Part shown: piece by piece, positions 1 to 14,344 of the stretch | Layout: each line of letters starts with the position of its first letter | How positions within the stretch are numbered: the first letter of the stretch is position 1 | Assembly (NCBI RefSeq): GCF_018139145.2 | Contig: NC_059500.1 | Coordinates: 48,799,163 to 48,863,162, forward strand | Source: Gymnogyps californianus | Lineage: Eukaryota; Chordata; Aves; Accipitriformes; Cathartidae | DNA: 64,000 bases | Direction: 5' to 3' | The notes under the pieces: generated by a model | What the model saw: only the letters and a program-made list of their open reading frames with translations | Told to the model about the DNA's origin: nothing | Databases searched by the model: none | Position numbers and translations under genes: made by a program

Positions 1-3000
1 ATTCCTGTCACTGTAATCTCCTGAAGAATGTCTGGCTGTTGCTTTTGTCAATTTAAAGACTGAAATCCACTGGACAACATTGTTTGGTTCATTATATATA
101 TGATCTGGCATACACGTGACTATGCCTTCTTAGATTCTGTCTGCTTCCATTAGGTAGCTGGCTTCTGATCTCAGGTAGTCTATAACAAAGACTTGGTGGG
201 CACTGGAATTTTCCAAGTTACGGAATTTTTGGTGGAAAGAACACACTGAAAAATGAAGTTATGCGAACATTGGTGGTATCCATGTCACAGGCAGAAACAA
301 CAAAAGGTTTAAATTAATTTAATTCTATTGGTACCTATCTCACTATCTCCTAGTAAGCCAGGGCAAGATGGAAAACGTTATCAACTTGCATACGACTGGG
401 TCAATGTTGTTCCTAATATAGGTGAGAAGGGAAAAAAAGTCTCTTAAGAAGACCCAAGCTGTTTTTTATCAGATTTCAGTGTCAACTTTCAATTTCCAGC
501 TCTTATCTGATACAACCGTGTAAAATATAGAAAAACAGGCTGTAAGCGGCACAGATCTGCCAAGTGACATGCCTCAGGAATCATTTTGCTTGTAACTGTT
601 ACTTGGTAATCCCATCTCTTTACCCTTTAAATCCACCTATTTTTCTTAAATTAACAAGCCAGAAAATCACTTGTCCTGTAATTTTCTGGACAGCAGCAGT
701 GCTAGGTAGCAGACTTCCTGGAAATCTCATCAACGTATTGGAACTGAGATAAACTGACACTGTAGCAATTTAAAAAAAAAAAAAAATTACTGCTATAAGG
801 TAGGAATAAGACAAAAACTTTTCTGAAAGGATGAGAGTGTGAAGAGGTACAGTCCTGAAACAGAAGCTACTTAGGAAAAGATTATGGGAAGTTATAACTG
901 GAAAAGTTAGGAGAGAATATATGGGGCTGTAATCTCGTTGTGCAGCAGATTCACAGGTAAAGCTAGGCTAGAAATTATTTCCAAAGCAGCAATTAGACCG
1001 TTCTCAGGCAAAAGTGATGAAGCTACATCAATTAAAGATAAAAAATACACACTATTGCTCCATCTGTCAAATCAAAGCAACCCCAAAGTTCAAAGTCGTG
1101 ATTAATAAAACTCCTATATACTGAATGGGTTTTATTCAAACCTATTCCAGGATTCTCTGGGGTAATGATAACATCTAAAAAGATGCTGTGGAAGCAATTT
1201 CTTCTTTCTTAATTCCATAACTCTGAGAAGCATGGGAAAGGTATGATATAGATGTATAGCCCTGAGCTCACAAGAGGTGTTCTGAAGCATTAGTGTTCTT
1301 CTGAAAGAAGAGAGGACATAAAAAACTAGGACATGCACCTTAATAGAAGTATGTTGTCACGCTTTCACGTAAGAGTACCAATCACCAGCCTCTACACAAA
1401 GTGCAAAGCACATACACAGAATATATCTTTACCTTCGTATATAATAAACTATTATTATACACCAGATTTCTGTAGCAAGTCTTCTGATAGGCTGAACACT
1501 ACATTAAAAGGGTTTCACAAACATTTCCTACTGTTGTAAAAAAATTCAGTTCATTATCATGCTTGTGGGCATCAAGGTGGTATCTAAGAGCTCCATGTTC
1601 ATTGTACCAATCAGGATAATGCACACACAATTATCAGTTTCTGTTCTAAATAAAGTATAAAATAGTTTAAAGCAAGGGATAACTACCAAGCATAAAAATA
1701 TTCCTAGACATGGAGAAAGATAAAAAAGCAGACTGTATCTTATGTAGGCATACAATTGAAGAACTCCAAATAATTAATTGTATTCACCATTATTTAAATA
1801 CATGCTTTCTAACATCTCTGTGTTTCAATTTGTCCTAACATCCTGATTATTTTTTATATGCAACATGAATCAAAAATGTTAATAAGCCTGAACACCTCTG
1901 TTTCTACCTTATTAAGCTTCATGTAAAAGAGCTAAAATTTTCCATATTGTTCAGCTGTCTATAAAACGTGGTTAAGGCAAAATAATTTTTTAATGTTTTC
2001 AATATACTTGTGCTTATATACATGTAACGTATGTTTACATACATTAAATACTATATTTATTATTTTAAGCAGTTCTTGCATTTTTTTTTATGTTTGAAGA
2101 AGGAAGATCGATACTACCACCGCTGTCCTCATGAAAATATGACCAAATTTTATCATGAAACAAGTCAGTAAGAATCTGCATTTCAACATAAATGAGGGAT
2201 GCTGTAAATGTGTTCCTAAGTCTTCCTCATACATTAAAATTACTTCCCAAATCAAAACATACAAGCAACATGAAATTAGTACACAGTCCTAACAGCCAAG
2301 CTACTACTCTCTGCAGATAAGTGTCCCAATACAGAGCTAGAAGTTATTTGACATCATTGTTGGTGACCACATGTGAACTCTCAGGTAACAGCTGTCTTAA
2401 AACAAGCTGCATGTGTTTGCACCATCAATTTCTTCCCCTGGATATGAATGCTTTAGAATATTAGCTCTAGTTACATGACCACACCACATTTTTGGATGAA
2501 ATTTTCATTGCTTTATGCAATGCAGAAGATGGGACAACACTATACTGAATGCATTCCCAGCTAAAGAACTTAATGCTGTATTTTCAGAAGTGGAAGAACA
2601 TTTACTGATCAAGTCCAGAAAGGAAGATGTAAACAAACAAAATATGCCTTTCAAGATCAAAGAACTGAACAGGAACTCAAAGGAGCTAGGACCCCTCCTG
2701 GGTCTATGACAAGCTTCCCAAGTAACGCTGGCAAGCCATTTAAAGAAGTTAAAATCCATTTTTTCTTCTTAAAAAATCCATTTTTTCATTTTAAAAGAGG
2801 GAACTCATGGCACCCTAAGAGACAGTACAGACAAATCTTTTGACCAGAAGAGAATCAAGCGTTTGAATTCTGACAGTCACGTTACCAATTCATTCACATT
2901 CTCCTCATCTTTGGCCACACAAATTCTGAATTTGTAAATAATAGCGTTCTAAAACAATCAATCAGATACTCTGATGATTAACTAACATTTATAGCAATCA

Positions 3001-3483
3001 GATGATAGTATGTAAGTACCATGAGGAAATAGTCATCATTAGCATCCTCAGAGGAGTAATAATTAAACGGCATAGTCATCTCTTCTGTTACCACGTCTTA
3101 GCCTTTCAGTTCTTTAAGAATGCAGAGAAACATCATTTATATATATAACTGTTATCCAACCACTTATGACAACAGAAAATGTCATTCACCTCCTCTTGCT
3201 CTTTCAACACAAAAACAGAATATGCAGTACATTTACCATTTAAAAATTGAATTCAACTGCAGCACAGCAACCTCAGTGAAAACAGATTTTGAAGTATACT
3301 TCAACTTACACCTAAATGGAAACTTGCAACATATTCTAGGTACTCTTGACAAAATTTAACAATGGAATTTTCGTAACACATTTTCAAAATCCTACATAGT
3401 TCTCAATTAAAAAGATAAAGAATATGGTATCAAGCAGGGGGTTTTTGTTTGGTTTTAGTATCATGTTAAATCTTTAAACTCAC
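1..3483 (-). other. CNTLN: CNTLN intron 2 (partial, 5' part)
   Basis: This stretch follows the exon 2 donor on the minus strand and runs off the left edge of the window. It is AT-rich and I find no further exon: nothing on the minus strand continues the centlein reading frame with proper splice sites. It holds an A tract at 772-786 and a short duplication of a 15-bp unit at 2751-2765 and 2773-2787. Short open frames on both strands around 2505-2759 have no recognisable domain. Confidence 0.75.
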
Positions 3484-3572
3484 CTTTCCACAACCAAGCT
3501 GACAGCCTGAGTAAGATCTGGACTTGACACTTGGAGATGTTTCCACAGAGACCACACAAATTCTTTATCAGC
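3484..3572 (-). CDS. CNTLN: Centlein, coding exon 2
   Basis: This is an 89-bp internal exon on the minus strand. The acceptor AG is at 3574-3573 and the donor, an excellent AAAG|GTGAGT, begins at 3483. It reads in phase 0 from exon 1, starting ADKEFVWSLWK, passing SSPDLTQAVSLVVE, and ending after two bases of the next codon. As I recall it, mammalian centlein has nearly the same peptide (ADKEFVWSLWKRLQ, then NPDLTQVVSLVVER), directly after a LEEEL...CQ segment that matches exon 1. Centlein is a large coiled-coil protein of the centrosome, reported to take part in centriole cohesion with CEP68 and C-NAP1. This exon lies in its N-terminal part. The identification rests on remembered family sequence and on the splice sites, not on an alignment. 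Later exons lie outside the window. Confidence 0.9.
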
Positions 3573-6361
3573 CTTAGAAACATGGAAAAAAAGACAAAAA
3601 TACATTAAATGTATGCTATGCCTTTTATAGACAAAAAAGTTGTACTGTGCATATTCAAAAGACAATTACAAAAAAACCTCTGTTCTAGTGGGAATTCCCT
3701 ACAGGTTACTCACTGTCCCATGAATAAAAAACCATGGCAAACAGTTCTCTTCAATAACAAAGTTTTAACCATACAGAATTTTAAAGGAAGACAAAGACCT
3801 ACAATCAACAATAAAAGAGTACGCAACGTGACATAAGGCAGCAGAAATCGACGTTATTCAAACAAGGCTGCCTTTTGCTATATCAATTACTGGTACTTCT
3901 AGCAGCAGGACACAATTTCTATTAATAAACACTGAGCCTGGAATACATGCTTTAACATTAAGTTTTACCATATGCAACTCTTAGATTTTGTTTCAAAATA
4001 GACAGTAAATCAGTCTTCTAACATACGCTCAGCTAACCTGAATTATATAAAAGCTTCTGAAAAAATTCTCAAGTGAGAGCAAGAAAACAATGTTCTTTAA
4101 AAATACACTTAAGAAAGTTTGTGAAAACTAGATGTCAACTAAAAGCTTTTCCAGATTTATATTTTCTAATACACATAAGTTGTTATTTTGCACTGGTGTA
4201 TTTTTATTCCAATACCGTTTTATTACTGGAAGCACCAATATTGATGTAGTTATGTTACAAACTAAAACCATAATGTGTTAGTTATATAAACATGTTAGGG
4301 GAAGGAGGGGGAAAAAAAAAATCAGCAAAAGATGAAGACAAGGAGAACAATAAGAAAGCATATGTACATAAACCATGGACCAGACTAAGACCAAACCTGC
4401 TAAAAACAGCCCAACATAAAATTATAAATTAATAAGCCAAAACCATCATATTGGCAGCTAGATCTATTCAACAGGTAAAAATCACAGGACTGCCGCTTAG
4501 TCTACCTTTTACTAGTTTTTTGAATGTTAAAGAGAAATAGAATTTGCATGAGCACAACACGTGACCTAAAAGGAAAACCAACACTATTACAGCTATTTAT
4601 CTCCCTGCTTCCTTCTTCTCCAAAGCTTCTGGAACCTAATCTACTAAGATATCACAGGTATCATTAGATAACCAGAACCTCACTAAAATCAGCTAAACAA
4701 ACAACACAGTATATCATCTCTGCACAACTCTATCTTAATCCTGACTATCAAATGAAACAGAAGACCTGAGTTCCTATCTTCACCTCCACTGTTTGGTTTC
4801 TTCATAGGTTTCCCACTTGATTTCTTCTTCCCCTGATTTCTCATTTTTTATGAATAAGAACAGATTGCATCTTTGGTCACAGTACTATGAGCCCATGACT
4901 TGAAACAGCGAAAAGCAACGGTCACCTAAGACATAAAACAGCTCAACAGAACTAAAAGTTTGACAGACCTCGCAAGAGTCAGTAAAGACCACATACTCTA
5001 AGATTAGAGTAAATCTCAGGAGCAGAAATTGCTTTTTCTATTTTTGCTATCTTTTCATTTGTTCCTGATCAGTTTTGCCTTCTAGGAAGCAGACTTGAAC
5101 TTTACAAGCAGTATCAGTTCCAGCGCATGATAATCACTCCATCTTAATGCTTCTCTTTCTTCAGAACAAGACAGCAACTATCTTCAATATGAAATCAAAA
5201 GATCTCTTTAAAGCTAGCAGACTTTTATCAAGATTTATCAGTGTAGTGAGTCTAAATTATTTTATCAAGATTAATACTGCAACAGCCAAATACACTGAAT
5301 TACGGATTTAACAAACTTTAACAAAGATTATAGAAGAAATAGGAGAGATGGTTGTACCTATTTTCTCCATGATTTGAGGAAAGCCTCAAAGACTTTTTTT
5401 TAAAGTTTTGATGTGTCTTTCCTTCAAATTTAGAAATGCACGTTTTGAATTTTAAAATTGCATACCCAAGTGAGGCAATGCTGAACTTACGAGAAAACAT
5501 AAGAAAAATGCTGAGCAAGTGAGAAGTGAGGGGTTTTATGATTGCTGGTTTAAAAACAAATCTCCATCTTTCAACTACTGTAATTTCTAGTTTACATTTA
5601 TTTATATCTTTAAATGCCATCAACTTCTTCAAACAAGCCAAGAAGAAAACTTTATGGAGATTTGATGCCTTATCAAGGTATTGCTGTAAACCCAGAAAAA
5701 TTCACCTGCCTACTGTAAGAATGCACATCACTAACAAATCCAACTAGCTTTCTGATTGTGTTAGAAAGTAAATAAAACAAAGGCTCTGGCGACAAAGATC
5801 TTATAATTCAATACTATTATCGGCTTATGCAAACTGGACTACAGCAGAAAGAAAACCAGAGAAATTTCATCTAACTGCCTTTATAGAATGTACACAACTT
5901 TTAAAGTGTTGACAGGGAGACTTCATTTCTGGTATTTCCAAACAAAACCAAACAATTAACAAAAAACTTTGTGCAGAAAGAAATGGGGAACAAACTGTTC
6001 TTTAAAAACTCTTGAAATGAACATCATCTTTCTCTTAACTAAAATGGGTTAGCAGTGTAAGGACTCTTTTCAAAACCAAAAGTGACCCTGCTGCATGCAA
6101 GCAGATAGTAACTAACTGGATTATGGTACACCATAGTGCATGACCGCATTCACTTTTTGAAGAAAGATAACACCAAAATTAAGCCATACATCATACAAAT
6201 AAGAACTCAAATGACTTCACATCAGTATCCAAGTCTTTATTCAGTACAAGTGCTAAAAATAAGTTCACTTTCAGCTAGGAGTTAAGTTAAAAGACAAACA
6301 GTAAGCATCATGTTAATTAGGTTATGCAGCTCAGGCCAAAAACATGGCTATTCACCTTTTT

Positions 6362-6375
6362 AAAAAAAAAAAAAA
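6362..6375. repeat. Poly(A) tract
   Basis: An uninterrupted run of 14 A on the plus strand in CNTLN intron 1. No retrotransposed sequence with target duplications is recognisable next to it. Confidence 0.8.
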
Positions 6376-7333
6376 GTACAACTTCTCATTGTGTGCTATC
6401 ACCTTATGCACTTAATATGCTGGATATCTATGCACCTAGTCTGAAAGACCATAGAAAGTGTGCACTTCGTTCATGTGTCCTCAAAAAAGCCGCCATCTCC
6501 TGAAAATGCCTTACCATGCCACCTGAAAAGTCACAATGTATGTAAACTGTAAAGCAGGCACGACCTACTGCTTCTCCTTAGGCAGAAACAGAATAAAAAA
6601 TAAAAATGTTTTTCAGATTTGGAAAAACTGCTGCAGGCTTCCAAAAAGCATTAGGATCTATACAGAACACAGATTCTGAGTATTTTTAACATCTAAAAAA
6701 TATCTTCTATTTATGCCGGGAGCCCAGCAAAGAAAACACACAAAGCCAAACAAAAACTCACTAAATAATAGCAAGGGAAACGTGATTTCTTTTCAATTAT
6801 TTAGAAGGACAGTAAGTCAGTAGCTTTTACACTCTAAATGACACCACTTTGAGTATAAGAAAATCTTTGAACCATAACAGAAGAATAAACCACTGTATCT
6901 AATAAACTATGTAGAACTCTACTTTTAAAATAATTTTAATTCAAGTCTCTCAGTCAGCAATATGGAGGGTAGAACTGAACTGATAATAGTGCTTAGATTT
7001 TTTTTTTATATCTTTAATACACTATTCACTGTGTATTTTTACACTAAACTACTTCAAATCACTAACAAATTAGTCTAATGGCCATGAAGTCATTATAGCA
7101 CAGAGAACTCCAAATATAACGAAGTGCCAACAGTATTCCACCTGCAAACGCTCAAAAATCTTGAGTCAAACAATCAAAGTCTCTAATACTGATTTATGAG
7201 CTCACAAGCTTTGTTCAGTTCAGCTTTGTTTGCCTGTTTAAAGATTTGGATTTGCTTACCATCACGCTTCCTTAGCTTTTCCCTTTACTGTCCTGTACAC
7301 AAGACCACAGAAGTAGCTGTTGGGTTTTCTGTG

Positions 7334-7353
7334 TATTTATTTATTTATTTATT
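7334..7353. repeat. (TTTA)n microsatellite
   Basis: Five units of a TATT/TTTA tetranucleotide in CNTLN intron 1. It lies inside a 117-codon open frame that looks fortuitous. Confidence 0.85.
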
Positions 7354-9821
7354 AGAAGAGCTGAGACACTTGGGCTTCTGCATGACTCCAAGAAGCACGG
7401 CCAAATATCACGAGACTCACTACAAGCAGCAGCAGCTGCCTGCTGTCCTACCCTGCAGGTTCCTACGCACTCCAGGTCCCAGCTGGGGAACAGCACAAGG
7501 CATCACAAGAAGACAGAATAGCGCACAACTTTCAGACACATACTTCTAAGCACAGCATTCCTCCATTACAAAAAATGACAAAAATGGAAAACTACAATAA
7601 CAGACACTGAATTGTTCCTGATGAACAAATATGTGCAAAATATATATATGTACAATACAACAAGAGGGAAATGTTCACATCTCTCCCGTGATTTTTGCTG
7701 AGTGTCCAGCATGTATTGAGTCTCTGGCAATCTAGTTTCTACCTTAACTTTGCCAAGCCTCTCAGAAATTGACCTTTTGATAATACATAAAATATGAAGT
7801 TTCAACGAACATTAAGTTGTCCTCCTAATGAGAACATAGACACTCAGGTACAAAAGATCTTTTAATTGAATAAGCAGTTCAGATTAACCTCAAAGCACCT
7901 ATAACTATTTCAGACTACTTTCAAAGTTGTCCAAGTAAGAGTAAAATCAACTTCAAGTTGTACTCATGTCAGTGAAATTGCCACTCTTTACCTAAGTTCT
8001 GCAACATTTCTGTCTGTGCTGAAAGAACAGTAGATGAACTAGGAATGAAAAAGCCATCCTAACTTAAAAATAAAAAAGCTTGCTTGCAGTAAGGAATATT
8101 GGATGTGAACAGTGTGCACTAAAACTTCAAAGAAACAGCTAAAGAAAAACACAATACACAAACAAAAACCTTCCCAAGTCATCTGGAAATAAGTGAAAAA
8201 TCACTGGAATTTCCAGAGCTGCAAAACAATGCCATTTTAATAAATGCTGTTTATTTTTGATGATGGCAGGAACTGGTAGTTAAAGTTACTACTGCAACCT
8301 GTGAATGAGCACACATAGAACTATAAAGCAATGCTGTAATTATATCAACAGATATTCTAATCTAAATCAACAAATGCCTTTCACTATATATTTGTATTTC
8401 TGTAAATGCACACAAAACAACACAGCATCCTGCCTAAGTAGACTTCTGCCAAAAAAATAAGGACACAAATGCATCTTCAAATCCATGTTACCCATAAAAA
8501 AAATAAAACTTCATCTGCAGTTAAAAAATCTATGAACTTAATTATATAAAAACAAAGTTTATACAGAAATGTACAAAATTTCTCATTATGACAATAAAAC
8601 ATTAGTAAAACATTAGTCAATGAATGGTAAGTTACCATAAAATGTGACCTTCTTCTCTTTAACACGCCAAACATTTTAATAGCTAAAACCATTTCATTTA
8701 CATCTATAGGTAACTAAGCTTTTTGTATAACAGAATGACTATTAGCCAGAAATTATTACAGTTTTAAGATAAAAAAAAAGTTTAAACAGCCTTTTTAAGC
8801 TCTTGGCACAATTAATGGACTTGGTAAGGCTGTTCCCTGAATGGTCCTGGGCACCAAACAATTTCTTCTGGAAAAGGGCTGCTTAGACTGTCTGAAGTTG
8901 GCAAGGAAAAACACTGCAGTTGTGAAGGCCTGGGATGCATCAATCTTCAGCATACCCAAGGAACAAACATTCTGGCTACTCAAGCGTACATTAACAGCTC
9001 AAGAGATCAGCAAGAGTGTACCTTGAACAGCCGAGAACTTACATACACAAGGCAGAATACAGATGTCATTTGAAAGTTAGTGAAGATTACTCATTAAAAC
9101 TAAGATTATTCGCAACACATCTAATGTCAGATAAAGACACTCACCCCACGATCAAGTTTGCATGCCAGAACTAAAGAATTATGAAGGAAAAAACAGAGCG
9201 CACCACATATCCCCTGAAAAGCGGGATTTGCCCTCGGCCTACAGTGAAAGCAATTGTAGTTCATTATCATACTGAAAGACGTAGAGAAATAAAGAGTACC
9301 TTAGGCCTTGAATGTGTTCTTTGCAAAGCAAACTGGATTTTTCTTACCGATTTTTAACAGCAGCAAGCTCAGAAGCAGGGACAAACACAAGATGAGCCAC
9401 TGACAAAGGTTATATGGCATGACTAGCTACCACGGAAGTATTTGCTTGCAAGTGAAGTCATGACTTTATTAAACATTAGTGTAAGTCACAAAACAAAGAA
9501 TCCCTCTGGCTTATAAACAGGGAAAGACAAACCATCTTATTTAAATTAAAACAATTTACTTTCCTTTTGGAAGAGAAATCCAAGCATAAATACTGCTCTG
9601 GACATTTGATATTGAAAGTATGTAAAACTGTATCAATATTGCATACAGTTATTTGTCTCATGGAAACTTAAAAGTGACCTAAACTAGAATGTTTTGAGTG
9701 TTTTTACACTGCTTTACCAAGGAGAACTAGCTGGGATTCTTTTAAAGTAATGATACTGAACCGCAATAGGAAAAGCTTTTAAATTAGCAGTAAGAGGAGT
9801 GCCAAAAGCATAAGCAGTATC

Positions 9822-9838
9822 TCTTTTTTTTTTTTTTG
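9822..9838. repeat. Poly(T) tract
   Basis: A run of about 17 T on the plus strand. On the CNTLN sense strand it reads as poly(A). No flanking element was recognised. Confidence 0.8.
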
Positions 9839-10886
9839 CTCACAGGAACTACACATTCATGACAGTTTGGGTATTAAATTTACAGGTAGGTTTAAGTTTC
9901 GTTTACGTGTCTATCATGTACTGTGTTGAGAACAAGGATAAACTGAAAAACCTCCTCCTTTAGTGTAAATTCATACCTCAAGCATCTCAGTTACCTATAG
10001 TTTGAAATCAGTACTTTTTGATGTTTCACTGTATTTATTTCAAAGCATGTTAACTATTAGTAGTGTTCATATCATACCGTAAATTTTTATTGCATTACAA
10101 ATTATTTAGGAAGATACCATCTTCTGAAATCTGGCAGAGAATACACCCAGAACAGAAAAAAAAACAAAAACCAAAACCCAAACAATCTCTTCCCTGCCCA
10201 CCCCATCATCCCGCCCCCCCCAACAATAGCTAGAAAAGCGCAGGACACAAACTCTTATTTTAGTTTTTTAATCAGTAGATACCCCCAAAAGGGAAAATGA
10301 AACAGTTGGGAGGACAGAGGGAGCTACTGGTTTACCGTTAATTTTTAGTAAGAACTCTGTAATAATCAGATATTGACAATATTCTGTATTACGAAGTGAG
10401 TATTTCAATACAAAGTGAAATATGCATGACTGTCAGGCTGGAAGAATTCATATGGAAATGCAAAATACTATATGGAATGGAGAGAAAAAAGCATGAAATA
10501 TCTTGGCTGATATAAGCATTGAAACATCTGCAAGCAAATTGTTAATATGGATCGTTTTGGACTCACCTAACATCTAGTATACTTCTGATTAAAGAACTCA
10601 AGCCTTTAATCAAGCTGACATACACGCTTTGCATGCAAGTAGCAGACTTGCTTCTTGATGCCTCACAATACTTTTAAACTTACACTGTTGTATGCTGCCA
10701 GTGCAGATTCTCCTGATCCTGCCGTGCCAGTGTTTCTTTGTGATTTCCAGTCACATATTACATTCCTAAATAAGAGGTATTCTCTCTACAATCCACCCAG
10801 TCTTGCTGAGTGGTCACAGCACAGAATACTCTTACACTTTACAGAACCTATATTTGAGGTGCTATGCTTTTCAACAACCTAAAAAG

Positions 10887-10936
10887 TCACTAGAAGACCA
10901 GTCAGTACCTCACTAGAAGACCAGTCAGTACCTCAC
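10887..10936. repeat. Perfect 23-bp tandem duplication
   Basis: The unit tcactagaagaccagtcagt plus acc occurs twice head to tail (10887-10909 and 10910-10932), followed by the first four bases of a third unit. The copies are identical, so the duplication is recent or conserved. Confidence 0.95.
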
Positions 10937-12927
10937 AAGAAAACTTAGTGCCTTATATGCACCAGGCTCTAAAGATAACATTAGGTTATTTTCAAGTTCA
11001 CAAAAGTCACTCACATACAGTATGCACTGTTACATCTAATTGCCAGGTAGAGATTTATAAGAAGGCTGTATGTGACCTGATCAGATTGATAGCTTCAAAA
11101 TAGATGCCATCAGCAAACAAGTGTGTCTTCCCCCCTTTCTCCCCAATTCCTTAACATTGCAGTATAACGGGTATGCAACCAACATGTAATTTTATGATCC
11201 TAGAAAAACAGTTTAACATATCTTCCAGCCATAATTTTCTATTTAAAGAATTTCCTGTTATCTTGTCTCTGTTGGTAGTTTTGGCAACAAAGATATCTTT
11301 GAATCAAAAATGGAAAAAGATAGTATACTGCTTTATTTACACATATATGTAGAATATAAAAAATTGTGTGTAGATAAATATACACACATGCACCCCCCAA
11401 GAGATTGCATCCTTACTCAGAACACTGTTGAAAGCAAACAGGCACCATAAAAATAATATGTTATCGTGTTACAATGTTGATACAGTAATAGCGGTCAAAG
11501 CAAAAAATACTACACAACTTATACTAAAAGATGCTGTCATTACACATGATTTCCTAAACGGACTCTCAGATTAGTCCATCAGTGTGACAAAAAGACAGCA
11601 ATGCACTTAAGAATGTGTAATAAAATTATTCAGTTAATTGACATAACTAACTGACTCTGTGGCATCAATGGACAAGAAATACAAGATACTTCCTGGCCCA
11701 TCATGACATAGTCAATGAGTTAACATCACAGAAGTCAGATCAGTACTATCACAGGAGGACAGGGCAGAAATACACCTTAAATGGTAGAGAGAAGGTATCA
11801 GATAGACACAGACCTATGACACACAATGTCACCCTCACTGAATAGCTAAAAGTAAATTAATTCCTTTGCTCTTTGGTGAACACACAGTCAGGATGCCTTC
11901 ATTCACTGGTACAGCTGTTACACCGACAATTGCTTCTTTCTGAGTACTCAACATTGAAAACTTAACACTTGGTTGATGTAAGAACTGTTTTCAAAGAGGA
12001 GAGGATATGAGAAAGCAAAAGGTTCAGTTCCAGAGGTAAGGGTTTGCCTTAATCCCGTTATAGATCAAGGACAGGATAACTCCTCTGTGAGCTTTCATTT
12101 CAAGCTATAAATATCTAAACTACCTCAATTAAAACTAACCATAGTCATTGAAATAATTTGGATGGAAGATGCACAGAATGGAATAGGACATGAATTTTCT
12201 AAGTCACATAACTGCCTTCTGGAAGTGCTACAATTCTGAGTTATTTCAAGACTTCAATTACTTATTTGAGAGCACAGGACAATCTAAAAGTTTCAGCATA
12301 GGCCTCAGAGTTAGTTTTTGTTTAAATATAATGCTCTGGATTAATATAATCATAATGCAGTTGTGATTTTCAATGCATTCGAGAATACAAGAATGCACGA
12401 GTAGTTTTATTTTACAGACAATATAACCGTACACATACATTTGGGTATATTCACTCTGAATTACCATGACTAATCAAGTAGAATTTGGGCCCATCACGTC
12501 GACTCTGCCTGAAATGACTATGTAGTACTTTCCAAATCCTGTGAAATTGCAGACAAATAGGAGAATATTTGCATATCTTCTAAGTCATGAGCTAAACAGT
12601 ACCTGAAATAGTTGAAATGGTGCACACTTAATAACAACAAAGAACAAGATTATCTGAATTCATTCTCTAGGAACAGCATACCTCCTCCTGAACCACAATA
12701 TAGTTTGACAGGAAAACCAGACCTGCTACAGCCATTCTCCTCCAGGCTGAATCTATAACTACGTGGTAAACATAGACATCTTAGCGTGTTCTAAAGGCAT
12801 CCTCGGTGCAGCTGGAAAAATTACAAGCAAGAGCCTACTCCTCTGCACATAAAATGCAACTTCCTTTATTGAGAAACAGCAATGTTGTGTTGTTCCTATA
12901 AAAGGTACCTTTTCACTCATGCCTATC

Positions 12928-14344
12928 TCATGGCAGTCAAAGTCCCCAGTGACTTGAGGAAAGGGAATATCACACCTTTTTTTAAAAACAGTAAAAAGGA
13001 GGACCCTGGGAACTACTGACCTGTCAGCATCACCACAGTGCCCAGTAAAATCATGGAACAGATCTTCCTGGATGCTATGTCAAGGCATATGGATGACAAG
13101 GAGGTGATTAGAGACAGACAACATGGCTTCACCAAGGGCAAATTGTGCTTGACTAACCTAATGGCATTATACAATGGAGGTACTGCATCAGTGGACAAGT
13201 GAAGAGCTACAGATGTCATCTACCTAGAATTCTGTAAAGCCTTTGATACAGTCCCCAACAACATTCTTGCCACTTCATTGGAGAGATATGGGTTTTATGG
13301 ATGGACTGTTAAGATGGATAAGGAATTGGCTGGATGACCCCATCCAGAGAGTTACAGTTAATGTCTCAATGTCCAAATTGAAACCAGTAATGAGTGGTGT
13401 CCCTCCAGGGTCCATAGTGGGACCAATACTGTTTAATACCTTCATAAATGACATAAACAGTGGCATTCAGGGAATGCATCCTCAGCAAGTTTGCAGATGA
13501 CACCAAGCTGAGTAGTGTAGTTCCTACACCAGTGGGAACGGATGCCATCCAGAGGGACACTGACAGGCTTGAGGAGCAGGCCCATGTGAACCTCATGAAG
13601 TTAAACAACACCACATGCAAGGTCCTGCACCTGGGTCGGAGCAAATCCCAATATCAATAAAGAGTGTCGGATGAATTGATTGAGAGGAGCCCTGTGGAGA
13701 AGGACTTGGGTATATTGGTAGACGAAAACTGGGTATAAGCCAGCAACGTGCACTTGCAGCCCAGAAAGCCAACCATATCCTGGGCTGCATAAAAAGAAAC
13801 GTGGCCAGCAGGTCAAGGGAGATGATTCTCCCTCTCTACTGTGCTCTCATGAGACCCGACCTGGAGTACTGCATCCAGCTCTGGAGACTCCAGCACCAGA
13901 AAGACATGGCCTTGTCAGCGCAGGTCCATAATAGGGCCATGAAAATGATCAGAGGCCTGGAACACCTTTCCTGTGAAGAAAGGCTGAAAGAGTTGGGATT
14001 TTTCAACCTGGAGAAGAGAAGGCTCCCAATGGACCTCACTGTGGCCTTTCAATACCTAAAGAGGGCTTATAAGAAAGACAGAGACTTTTTACCAGGGCCC
14101 GTAGTGACAGGAGAAGGGGCAACAGTTTTTAACTGAAAGAGGGTAGATTTAGATTGGACACAAGGAAGACGTTTTTTACGACTGCAACAGGCTTGCGGAT
14201 GCCCCATCATCGGAAGTGTTCTAAGTCAAGTTGGACAGGGCTTTGAGCAACCTGATCTACTGAAAGACATCCCTGTGCATGGCAGGCGGGGTGTACTAGA
14301 TGATCTTTAAAGGTCCCTTCCAACCGAAACCATTCTATGATTCT
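12928..14344 (+). mobile_element. CR1 LINE, 5'-truncated copy A
   Basis: This is a non-LTR retrotransposon fragment of about 1.4 kb in intron 1, antisense to CNTLN. It starts inside the reverse-transcriptase region, near the phrase 'agtccccagtgac' shared with the copy at 53.8 kb. It ends with the CR1 3' signature: tgatctttaaaggtcccttc, then an ending like attctatgattct. It runs parallel to the longer copy at 52-55 kb throughout and is close in sequence, so both probably belong to the same young-to-middle-aged CR1 group (J/Y-like, by memory of the 3' end). No target duplication was found, as is usual for CR1. Confidence 0.95.
12935..14140 (+). pseudogene. CR1 ORF2 fragment (reverse transcriptase and C-terminal part)
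   Basis: This is a broken C-terminal part of CR1 ORF2. Readable RT pieces include QHGFTKGK, an [11 protein letters not shown] motif carrying a conserved RT aspartate, and further on the catalytic FADDTKLSS box, whose two Asp codons at 13496-13501 are intact. After the RT comes the usual CR1 C-terminal region ([17 protein letters not shown], then EERLKELGFFNLEKRRL near 13980). The frame is disrupted: an in-frame TGA at 13200-13202 follows SVDK, and several shifts lie between 13200 and 13800. The copy lacks the endonuclease and cannot move by itself. Confidence 0.9.

Noticed and set aside
2505..2759. Overlapping open frames on both strands (84 and 64 codons)
   Set aside because: Neither continues the centlein frame and neither shows a known motif; the lengths are expected by chance.
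7196..7549. A 117-codon open frame on the plus strand
   Set aside because: It crosses a (TTTA)n repeat, has no domain, and lies antisense in CNTLN intron 1 without splice or promoter support.
8795..9026. Paired open frames of about 60 codons on both strands
   Set aside because: The sequence looks somewhat less AT-rich, but no family or splice-site pair was recognised.
13366..13816. Minus-strand open frames inside CR1 copy A (65-92 codons)
   Set aside because: They are antisense shadows of the CR1 reverse-transcriptase region.
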